From positions 1 through 19,588 of the forward strand of contig LKUE01000036.1 of assembly GCA_001412365.1 (NCBI GenBank): a DNA stretch of 19,588 nt, read 5' to 3'. A program made the translations under genes and the position numbers. This stretch comes from Desulfuromonas sp. SDB. GTDB taxonomy: Bacteria > SDB-A. Below the pieces are notes generated by a model. That model made no database searches. It saw nothing but the letters and a program-made list of their open reading frames with translations, and was not told where the DNA came from. Shown in pieces: positions 14,201 through 19,588 of the stretch. Each line of letters opens with the position of its first letter. Positions within the stretch are counted from its first letter, which is position 1.

Positions 14201-14848
14201 TTAATCCATGGATTTAATAAATGTATAGGTGGTCATAATGAAGGTTAATGTTGATAATATCGCTCCCCATTCAGACCAGGAGGGCCACCACACTCTGGGA
14301 ATATAGACTACATCTCCTGATTTTAGAATTATGTCCTGGGAAGTGCCGGAATACAGCATTGATTCGGTGATATCCAGTCCATATTCCACCCCATCCCGGT
14401 AAAGCCTTGCTTTTTTTAAATCCGCCCGGTCCCCCTGCCCTCCAGCCAACGCCAGCAAACGGGAAACCGAAGTTCCTCCCTGTACAGTGTAAACTCCGGG
14501 GTTTCTAACCTGTCCTAAGACAGAAACCTTCCAATGAGGGAATACAAACACTTCCGGATCCCGATAAACCGTGCGCAGATATTCAGTAATGGTATCTTTA
14601 GCCTGCTCTACAGTTAAACCTTCTACCGGTATTCTCCCCACCAGGGGAAAAATGATGGATCCGTCTATTTGGATTATGTAAACTTGTTCATCATCTTGAT
14701 CCGGCTCCCCCATAATTACAATTTCCACTCCATCTCCTTCAGAGAAAATCTCAAATTGCTGCTGATCAGTATTATCTCTTTTATTCTGAGACACTGACAG
14801 AATAGTGGGTTGAATAATTAAACTTAAACAAATGATAATTTCCAACAT
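14201..14848 (-). CDS. Wza-like polysaccharide export protein (Poly_export + SLBB)
   Basis: This 215-residue protein is expected to form or contribute to the polysaccharide exit channel together with the BY-kinase. An N-terminal signal-like segment (1-20) has no clear lipobox. The Poly_export domain (about 33-105) contains FSEGDGVEIVIMGEP, IQIDGSIIFPLVGRIPVEGLT and YRDPEVFV. The SLBB domain (about 107-150) contains VSVLGQVRNPGVYTVQGGTSVSRLLALAGG. A trailing strand IILKSGDVVYIPR follows. The last 25 residues are a tryptophan-rich patch (WWPSWSEWG) and a hydrophobic helix (about 194-211). The protein is much shorter than Wza (about 380 aa) and has one SLBB instead of two. ATG 14846-14848 follows AGGA with eight-base spacing. 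Confidence 0.88.
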   Translation of the reverse strand: MLEIIICLSLIIQPTILSVSQNKRDNTDQQQFEIFSEGDGVEIVIMGEPDQDDEQVYIIQIDGSIIFPLVGRIPVEGLTVEQAKDTITEYLRTVYRDPEVFVFPHWKVSVLGQVRNPGVYTVQGGTSVSRLLALAGGQGDRADLKKARLYRDGVEYGLDITESMLYSGTSQDIILKSGDVVYIPRVWWPSWSEWGAILSTLTFIMTTYTFIKSMD

Positions 14849-14864
14849 AATTATTTTCCTGTTA

Positions 14865-15152
14865 TTAACTTACAAATTTATAAACCATATAAATTAACAA
14901 AGCTAACAAAATACTCACTATAAAAAATTTCAATATCCGGATTTTATTAAGATAGGCAATTAAAATCAATCCTGCCACAATTACCCCCACACCTATAATA
15001 ATTTTAACTACCAAGTCAATAAAATCAGCCAGTGGAGCCGGAATCTGGTTAACCAAAAGTATACCGGCAAAAAATAAAACTACCATTAAACCATAAGGAA
15101 TCCAAAGTTTTAATGGATACCGTTGAAGAAGATCAAATTTAAATTTAGGCAA
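14865..15152 (-). CDS. Small three-helix membrane protein of the polysaccharide operon
   Basis: The function is not recognised. Three hydrophobic helices are clear: LWIPYGLMVVLFFAGILLV, then FIDLVVKIIIGVGVIVAGLILIAYL, then FFIVSILLALLIYMVY, ending KFVS. Basic residues flank the first helix (KFKFDLLQRYPLK) and separate helices 2 and 3 (NKIRILK). The start is uncertain. TTG 15150-15152 gives 95 residues with an 8-bp overlap of the dehydrogenase stop. An ATG at 15204-15206 or TTG at 15216-15218 would give 113 or 117 residues but a 62-74 bp overlap. A GGGG lies about 13 bases before the chosen TTG. It is sandwiched between wbpA-like and wza-like genes with a 16-bp gap to the latter, so a role in the same polysaccharide system is inferred from context only. 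Confidence 0.7.
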   Translation of the reverse strand: MPKFKFDLLQRYPLKLWIPYGLMVVLFFAGILLVNQIPAPLADFIDLVVKIIIGVGVIVAGLILIAYLNKIRILKFFIVSILLALLIYMVYKFVS

Positions 15153-16473
15153 GAAAAATCTTTTTCCCCAGAAGTTCCTGTTGTTGCTTAACTTTTTTGG
15201 TGGCATTTCTTGTATCAATAATTAGATTAGAATATTCAACCACTTTATTATAATCAATATTTTTATGATTGGTAAGAATAATTGTCATGTCGTACTTTGA
15301 AAAACTGGATTGATCAAAATTAATTGAATCTAAATTAAAATCATATTCCCTGAATTTTGGAAATTTTGGTACAAAGGGATCATAATAATCAATTTTTGCG
15401 TTTTTCTTTACCAGCAGATCAATTATCCTCAATGCAGGAGATTCCCTCATGTCATCAATGTCAGGTTTATAAGTTACTCCGAAAATCAAAATTTTAGAGT
15501 GAATAATGCATTTTCCGAATTGATTTAAAACATCCTGGACCCTGCCCACTACGTATTCAGGCATGCTGGTATTAACTTCACCCGCTAATTCAATAAAGCG
15601 GGTAGACACCTGATATTCCCTGGCTTTCCAGGTCAGGTAAAATGGATCAATAGGAATACAATGCCCCCCTAAACCCGGACCGGGATAAAAGGGAGTATAA
15701 CCAAAAGGTTTGGTTTTGGCAGCTTCAATAACTTCCCATATATTGATTCCCATCTTATCGAATACTACTTTCAATTCATTGACCAAAGCAATATTTACCG
15801 CTCTGTAGGTGTTCTCAAGAATTTTACAGGCTTCCGCCACTTTGGAGTGGGAAACCGGAACCACATTTCCAATAGCCAGTTTATAAACTTCAACTGCAAT
15901 TTCAGTGGATTGAGGGCTCACTCCCCCCACCACTTTGGGAATTGTAGAAGTGGTATAGTCTTCTCTGCCCGGATCTTCTCTCTCCGGTGAAAATGCCAGC
16001 CAAAAATCCTGGTCTATTTTCATACCGGTTTTCTCCAGAATGGGAAGTATCTCCTCATCGGTCGTTCCAGGATAAGTTGTACTCTCCAAAACAATAAGCT
16101 GTCCCCTGGTCAAATAATTGGAAATTTGTTGAATTGTTTTCATCACAAAAGATAGATCGGGATCTCTGTACTTATCCAGAGGAGTGGGGACGCAAATTAA
16201 AATTACATCCTGCTGGGATAGCAAACTGAAATCCCCAGTTGGATGAAAGAGGTTGCTGTTTATTAATTTTTCAATTTTATCATCGCTGAAATGAGAAATA
16301 TAACTTTTACCCTGTTTGAGTTTATCAATTTTTTCCTGGTCAATATCAAAACCCACCACTTTGATCTTAGAAAAAGCAAATTCCATAACCAAAGGCAAAC
16401 CGACATAACCAAGTCCTATAACCCCTATACTGATGTCCTTATCTGCAATTTTATTAATCATCTTCTTGTACAT
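15145..16473 (-). CDS. UDP-N-acetylglucosamine/UDP-sugar 6-dehydrogenase (WbpA-like)
   Basis: A nucleotide-sugar dehydrogenase that oxidises C6 in two NAD+-dependent steps to give a uronate precursor for surface polysaccharide. The 442 residues show a Rossmann motif IGVIGLGYVGLPL (16-28), the acidic end of strand 2 (GFDID), CVPTPLD (94-100), LESTTYPGTT (129-138), the FSPEREDPG segment (161-169), a central helix EACKILENTYRAVNIALVNE and the catalytic GGHCIPIDP with Cys272. It ends with the C-terminal UDP-binding fold including GVTYKPDIDDMRESPAL. The SPERE-DPG and GPGLGGHCIPIDPFYL patterns favour WbpA/WecC-type enzymes over UDP-glucose dehydrogenase, but substrate cannot be fixed by eye. ATG 16471-16473 has AAGGA seven bases upstream. 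It is the first gene of its operon. Confidence 0.93.
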   Translation of the reverse strand: MYKKMINKIADKDISIGVIGLGYVGLPLVMEFAFSKIKVVGFDIDQEKIDKLKQGKSYISHFSDDKIEKLINSNLFHPTGDFSLLSQQDVILICVPTPLDKYRDPDLSFVMKTIQQISNYLTRGQLIVLESTTYPGTTDEEILPILEKTGMKIDQDFWLAFSPEREDPGREDYTTSTIPKVVGGVSPQSTEIAVEVYKLAIGNVVPVSHSKVAEACKILENTYRAVNIALVNELKVVFDKMGINIWEVIEAAKTKPFGYTPFYPGPGLGGHCIPIDPFYLTWKAREYQVSTRFIELAGEVNTSMPEYVVGRVQDVLNQFGKCIIHSKILIFGVTYKPDIDDMRESPALRIIDLLVKKNAKIDYYDPFVPKFPKFREYDFNLDSINFDQSSFSKYDMTIILTNHKNIDYNKVVEYSNLIIDTRNATKKVKQQQELLGKKIFLA

Positions 16474-16502
16474 GTTGTATCCTTTTTTATAATGAATTTT
16501 TC

Positions 16503-16531
16503 ATTCTGCCACCGGCAAAAATTACCGTCAA
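16503..16531 (-). promoter_or_regulatory. sigma70-type promoter of the polysaccharide operon
   Basis: On the minus strand TTGACG (16526-16531) is followed after 17 bases by CAGAAT (16503-16508). This would give a leader of about 22 nt before the dehydrogenase ATG. Match strength is 5/6 and 4/6. Confidence 0.55.
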
Positions 16532-16557
16532 GTAATTTCGGCACAGTGATTAAACTA

Positions 16558-16585
16558 TTTACATCTAGTTCAAATATGATATATT
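16558..16585 (+). promoter_or_regulatory. Candidate promoter of the moxR operon
   Basis: TTTACA (16558-16563), a 16-base spacer and TATATT (16580-16585) lie about 60 bp upstream of the moxR start. The -10 box falls inside a perfect inverted repeat. The surrounding AT richness makes chance matches likely. Confidence 0.4.
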
Positions 16586-16588
16586 TGA
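16570..16588. promoter_or_regulatory. Perfect 19-bp inverted repeat, candidate operator
   Basis: TCAAATAT-gat-ATATTTGA: eight-base arms around a three-base centre in the divergent region between the polysaccharide and moxR operons. A second palindrome, TTTGATCAAA (16584-16593), overlaps its right arm. Size and position suit a dimeric helix-turn-helix repressor that would block the moxR-side promoter, with the oppositely directed promoter about 40 bp away. No regulator gene lies in the window. Confidence 0.4.
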
Positions 16589-16632
16589 TCAAACTGAATC
16601 AACAATATCATGAAATCAAATTTAATTAAAAT

Positions 16633-16638
16633 AAGGAG
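16633..16638 (+). promoter_or_regulatory. Strong ribosome binding site of moxR
   Basis: AAGGAG eight bases before ATG 16647, the strongest plus-strand site seen. It fixes the moxR start. Confidence 0.75.
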
Positions 16639-16646
16639 TCATTCCT

Positions 16647-17633
16647 ATGAGTGAAATAGAGAAAATCACTTCATTGGTAAAAAAAGAAAATCCCATTATT
16701 GACCTGATTCTTCAGTCCATGAACAGGGTGATTGTGGGGCAGACTAATATGCTAAACCGGATATTGGTATGTCTTCTGGCGGATGGTCATTTATTAATTG
16801 AGGGTGTACCTGGTTTAGCCAAAACCCTAGCTGTTTCCACTTTATCCAGATCCATACAGGCTTTGTTTCACCGGATCCAGTTTACTCCCGACCTTCTCCC
16901 TGCGGATATAATCGGCACTCTTGTCTATAATCCTCAGGAAGCCAACTTCACCACCAAAAAAGGTCCGGTCTTCGCCAATTTAATTTTAGCTGACGAGATC
17001 AATCGGGCTCCGGCAAAAGTACAAAGTGCTCTTTTGGAATCAATGCAGGAAAGACAGGTTACCATAGGGGACAACAGTTATCCTCTGCCCAAACCATTTT
17101 TAGTGATGGCTACTCAAAATCCCATAGAGCAGGAAGGGACCTATCCCCTGCCGGAAGCACAAGTTGACCGTTTCATGCTTAAGATTTTATTGGACTATCC
17201 TACCCCTGATCAGGAACGGACTATCCTGGAGAGAATGACCAGACCTAAGGAAATTGTGGTGAATCCAGTGATTAATATTGAATCAATACTTAAAGCCCAG
17301 GAAATAGTAAAACAGATCTACGTTGACCCTTCTATCATGGATTATGTGGTGAAAATTGTCGCATCCACCAGATGGCCTGATAAATACTATTTAAACGAAT
17401 TAGAACCTCTGATCGCCTATGGAGCTTCTCCCCGGGCATCAATTTATCTGATAAAGGCAGCTAAAGCTTTTGCCTTCATCCAGGGCAGGGGTTTTGTTTC
17501 GGATTCTGATATAAAAGAACTTGCTCCGGATATTTTAAGACATAGAATTTTGATAACTTATGAAGCGGAAGCGGAAAGGGTTACCAGCGATCAAATCATT
17601 GCCACCATATTATCAAAAATTCCTACACCATGA
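16647..17633 (+). CDS. MoxR family AAA+ ATPase
   Basis: This 328-residue cytoplasmic AAA+ ATPase belongs to a family thought to act as a chaperone that matures or remodels proteins together with von Willebrand A-type partners. Visible elements are GVPGLAKT (Walker A, 53-60), RIQFTPDLLPADIIGT (77-92, MoxR signature), LILADEINRAPAKVQSALLESMQE (in part; Walker B with Asp116/Glu117), ATQNPIEQEGTYPLPEAQVDRF (sensor 1 around 155-160, Arg175 as likely finger) and a C-terminal helical lid with YGASPRASIYLIKAAKAFA. The first 15 residues are variable. It is the promoter-proximal gene of its operon and overlaps the DUF58 gene by four bases (ATGA), indicating a coupled functional pair. Confidence 0.96.
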   Translation: MSEIEKITSLVKKENPIIDLILQSMNRVIVGQTNMLNRILVCLLADGHLLIEGVPGLAKTLAVSTLSRSIQALFHRIQFTPDLLPADIIGTLVYNPQEANFTTKKGPVFANLILADEINRAPAKVQSALLESMQERQVTIGDNSYPLPKPFLVMATQNPIEQEGTYPLPEAQVDRFMLKILLDYPTPDQERTILERMTRPKEIVVNPVINIESILKAQEIVKQIYVDPSIMDYVVKIVASTRWPDKYYLNELEPLIAYGASPRASIYLIKAAKAFAFIQGRGFVSDSDIKELAPDILRHRILITYEAEAERVTSDQIIATILSKIPTP

Positions 17634-18574
17634 ACAATAATTTCGAACAGAAAATATTTCGAAAGATCAGAGCTATTGAAATTAAAACCAGGAAACTGGT
17701 GGAAAGTAACATTGGAGGAAAATATACCAGCGCATTTAGAGGTCTGGGTATTGAGTTTCACAAGGTTAGAGAATATCAGATTGGAGATGATATTTCAGCA
17801 GTTGACTGGAATGTAACCGCCAGGACTGCCAACCGTAATTTATACGTCAAGGAATTTATTGAAGAAAGAGAACTTCAGGTATTCATGGTTGTGGATACAT
17901 CTGCTTCCATGATTTATTCAAGTGTAAAAACTTCCCCTGAAGATATTGATAAAGGACAATCTGCCCCCCTAAAAGTTGAAATAGCAGCTGAATTAGCGGC
18001 GGTACTGGCGTTGTCGGCAATTAGAAATAATGACAAAGTAGGTCTGGTTACTTTTTCAGGAGCAGTGCAGGAGTACATCCCCCCCCGCAAAGGTAAACGC
18101 CATGCTTTGCACATAGTAAGAGATATACTTGCCCAAACCCAAGCCAAGGGAACCACCAAGCTTTCCACCATCCTGGAAAACTTATACCGTATTATCAACA
18201 CCAAGGCGGTGATTTTTATAATTTCCGATCTTCTGCTGGGAGAAGATGACAATTATCAAAAGCCCTTAACCATCCTATCCCGCAAACATGACTGTGTAGT
18301 AATGAAAATTACCGATCCCTTTGAACAACAATTTCCTAAAATTGGTTTAATTAATATGGTTGATCCGGAAACAGGAATGGAAAAACTGATAGATACCAGT
18401 TCCCCTGTCTTTAGAAATAAATATAAAAAAATATATGAAGAGAGAGAAAATTATCACCGAAAAATTCTGTCCAAAGCAGGAGTGGAAATATTAAATATCT
18501 CCACGGCTGATGATTATATACCAACTTTAATCGGCTTTTTCAGGAATCGGGCAAAAAAAATAAGAAGATATTGA
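17630..18574 (+). CDS. DUF58 / VWA-like domain protein
   Basis: This 314-residue protein is of the DUF58 family, almost always encoded beside MoxR. It has the family motif REYQIGDDISAVDWNVTART (47-66) and a von Willebrand A-like core with an intact MIDAS signature (VVDTSASM, Asp89-Thr-Ser91-Ala-Ser93). A strand IFIISDLLLGED and a C-terminal basic end (RNRAKKIRRY) follow. There is no membrane segment, so it is cytoplasmic or peripheral. It is the probable substrate or partner of MoxR. No Shine-Dalgarno precedes its ATG, so translation relies on the four-base overlap with moxR. A run of eight C (18079-18086) encodes the Pro-Pro of EYIPPRKG. Confidence 0.93.
   Translation: MNNNFEQKIFRKIRAIEIKTRKLVESNIGGKYTSAFRGLGIEFHKVREYQIGDDISAVDWNVTARTANRNLYVKEFIEERELQVFMVVDTSASMIYSSVKTSPEDIDKGQSAPLKVEIAAELAAVLALSAIRNNDKVGLVTFSGAVQEYIPPRKGKRHALHIVRDILAQTQAKGTTKLSTILENLYRIINTKAVIFIISDLLLGEDDNYQKPLTILSRKHDCVVMKITDPFEQQFPKIGLINMVDPETGMEKLIDTSSPVFRNKYKKIYEERENYHRKILSKAGVEILNISTADDYIPTLIGFFRNRAKKIRRY
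18079..18086 (+). repeat. C8 homopolymer inside the DUF58 gene
   Basis: Eight C spanning the end of an Ile codon, two CCC proline codons and the first base of an Arg codon, in the middle of the VWA-like domain. A one-base slip would truncate the protein. Confidence 0.9.
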
Positions 18575-18575
18575 T

Positions 18576-19502
18576 ATGGGATTATTTTGTATTCTATTAA
18601 TAGGATATCTTATTAATTACGATTTAAGTCCGGACAGCGCTTACCTGGGAGAGGAAATTAAGCTTAAGTATTCGGTAATTGCAGCCAGAGACATTGAATT
18701 TTCTCTATCTGAGGATAGTTCATCCTGGCATCCTTTAATTTTAACTGAACCCCTGCAGTCAGAGCTTAATACCCATGGAGATGACAGCATTCAACTGGAT
18801 TTGATTATAACCGGAAAAATATTCACCGAACTCGACTCCGCCATAATCTCTCCCCCTCCCCTAACCATTACCAATAAAGACAGCACCTACCAAGATTCTC
18901 TAAGCTCTCTGAACATAACCATCTTATCAACTTTAGCCCCCGATGATGATTTTGAACCGGCTCCCCTCCGCCCAAGAATGGACTTCCCCCCCCGACCTCC
19001 GGAACCATGGTACAGGAAAGGGATAAAATTACTGGTTAAGTTCTGGTATCTGCCAATAGTTTTAATTTTAATTGTAGCCGGGGCAGTATTAATCTGGGTA
19101 CTTATGCGCAGACATCAGAAAATTTCCAAAGTAGTGATCAATCCCAGGGAGACTGCACTTTTAGACTTAATGACAGTAAAGATGAAATATCTTAACAGTG
19201 ATCAGTTTAAATTCAGAAACTTCTATGAAAAATTAACTGATATTTTCAAAGATTATACTGAACAGACTTCAAAATATGCAACTAAAAAGATGACCAGCAA
19301 AGAAATCAGAGAAAATTTTCTAACCACTTTCAATATTAATCTAGAAGTTGACCGTTCCCTGGAAGAATTTCATCAGCTGGCGGAATTAATTAAATTTTCA
19401 AAATACCCTATAGAAAAAGAGATAGGGGAAAAAGACTGGGGATTGATCAAAGAATTTATTGAAAAATATCCCCATCCTGAAATAAAGGATGTCTATGAGT
19501 AG
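18576..19502 (+). CDS. Membrane protein of the MoxR/Bat operon (BatD/DUF4381-like)
   Basis: This 308-residue protein has a short hydrophobic N-terminus (MGLFCILLIGYLI). A periplasmic beta-sandwich region then opens with SPDSAYLGEEIKLKY, the 'x-x-x-ylGe-v-l-' pattern of BatD-type domains. A proline-rich linker (about 125-145), one transmembrane helix (about 157-177, WYLPIVLILIVAGAVLIWVLM) and a 130-residue cytoplasmic helical domain with YLNSDQFKFRNFYEKLTDIFKDY follow. This topology matches proteins encoded between DUF58 and BatA genes, where it probably anchors the VWA proteins at the membrane. The family name is inferred from order and topology. The ATG is one base after the DUF58 stop. A C8 run (18986-18993) lies in the proline-rich linker. 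The last eight bases overlap the next gene. Confidence 0.78.
   Translation: MGLFCILLIGYLINYDLSPDSAYLGEEIKLKYSVIAARDIEFSLSEDSSSWHPLILTEPLQSELNTHGDDSIQLDLIITGKIFTELDSAIISPPPLTITNKDSTYQDSLSSLNITILSTLAPDDDFEPAPLRPRMDFPPRPPEPWYRKGIKLLVKFWYLPIVLILIVAGAVLIWVLMRRHQKISKVVINPRETALLDLMTVKMKYLNSDQFKFRNFYEKLTDIFKDYTEQTSKYATKKMTSKEIRENFLTTFNINLEVDRSLEEFHQLAELIKFSKYPIEKEIGEKDWGLIKEFIEKYPHPEIKDVYE
18986..18993 (+). repeat. C8 homopolymer inside the BatD-like gene
   Basis: Eight C encoding the Pro-Pro of DFPPRPPEP, just before the transmembrane helix. A slip would remove the membrane anchor and the cytoplasmic domain. Confidence 0.9.
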
Positions 19503-19588
19503 ATTTTCTCATCCCTGGATTTTACTGTTCATACCAATAATAATCGGTTACGGAATTTATCTGGCAAAAAAAACTAAAGCGTCAGTTA
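19495..19588 (+). CDS. BatA-like VWA membrane protein, N-terminus only
   Basis: The gene runs off the window after 31 codons. The residues are SRFSHPWILLFIPIIIGYGI followed by YLAKKTKASV. They match the N-terminal anchor of BatA/aerotolerance-type VWA proteins: an aromatic-proline-tryptophan start, one hydrophobic helix and a basic 'KK-KASV' exit. The start ATG (19495-19497) overlaps the preceding stop by eight bases and has AAAGGA five bases upstream. The VWA domain itself is outside the window, so identity rests on this segment and on the MoxR-DUF58-BatD-like order. Confidence 0.7.
   Translation, partial: MSRFSHPWILLFIPIIIGYGIYLAKKTKASV

Noticed and set aside
16291-16629. 112-codon plus-strand open frame crossing the dehydrogenase start and divergent promoters
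   Set aside because: It would cover both promoters and the inverted repeat, is Phe/Asn-rich without a recognisable domain, and overlaps the conserved Rossmann motif of the dehydrogenase.
17914-18252. 112-codon minus-strand open frame opposite the DUF58 gene
   Set aside because: Antisense to the VWA core, with no ribosome site or family features.
16647-19588. A conflict/defence MoxR-VWA ternary system
   Set aside because: The neighbours match the common MoxR-DUF58-Bat membrane operon; no effector, nuclease or third-component gene typical of defence islands is present.
1-19588. CRISPR arrays, insertion sequences, toxin-antitoxin pairs, riboswitches
   Set aside because: No spaced direct repeats, transposase motifs or paired small genes were seen. 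No structured leader was recognised upstream of pyrK or the other operon starts.

Overview
This is a chromosomal segment of about 40% GC by eye. It appears to come from a diderm (Gram-negative-type) bacterium. Three TPR proteins and an RlpA-like protein carry lipoprotein signal peptides, and there is a Wza-type polysaccharide export protein with a BY-kinase. The mix of a Thermus/Thermotoga-type PyrE, a class 1B PyrD/PyrK pair and a MoxR/DUF58/Bat operon would suit an FCB-group or uncultivated phylum. Taxonomy is inference only. No IS element, CRISPR array, integrase, phage gene or restriction system was seen, and no stretch longer than 300 bases lacks a gene.

Layout. The left edge (1-237, +) holds the C-terminus of an exported-looking beta-sandwich protein. 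It converges on a tRNA-Asn(GUU) gene (-). From about 11.6 kb leftward to 0.5 kb everything lies on the minus strand with overlaps or very short gaps. A near-consensus promoter at 11575-11604 precedes three TPR lipoproteins. These are followed by pyrK-pyrD-(rlpA-like)-pyrF-pyrE, then yebC-ruvC-ruvA-ruvB-(68-aa protein)-queA, and then tRNA-Asn with its own promoter. The pyr genes cover the last steps of UMP synthesis: PyrDK (dihydroorotate to orotate), PyrE (to OMP) and PyrF (to UMP). RuvABC form the Holliday-junction migration and resolution machine. QueA makes epoxyqueuosine in GUN-anticodon tRNAs, and the adjacent tRNA-Asn is such a tRNA.

A second minus-strand operon (16473 to 11641) carries polysaccharide functions: a UDP-GlcNAc/UDP-sugar 6-dehydrogenase (WbpA-like), a small three-helix membrane protein, a Wza-like export protein and a fused Wzz/BY-kinase chain-length regulator with a tyrosine-packed tail. 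No glycosyltransferase, flippase or polymerase lies in the window.

Divergently on the plus strand is a MoxR AAA+ ATPase / DUF58 / BatD-like membrane protein / BatA-like (truncated at the edge) operon. The 173-bp divergent region holds plausible sigma70 promoters for both directions. A perfect 19-bp inverted repeat overlaps the proposed moxR -10 box and could be an operator.

Most of the window is recognisable core metabolism and envelope biology. The less explained items are the three tandem TPR lipoproteins, the small membrane protein of the polysaccharide operon, the tyrosine tail of the BY-kinase, the divergent operator-like repeat, and an apparent excess of CCCGGG words and G/C homopolymers, including three 8-base runs inside genes.
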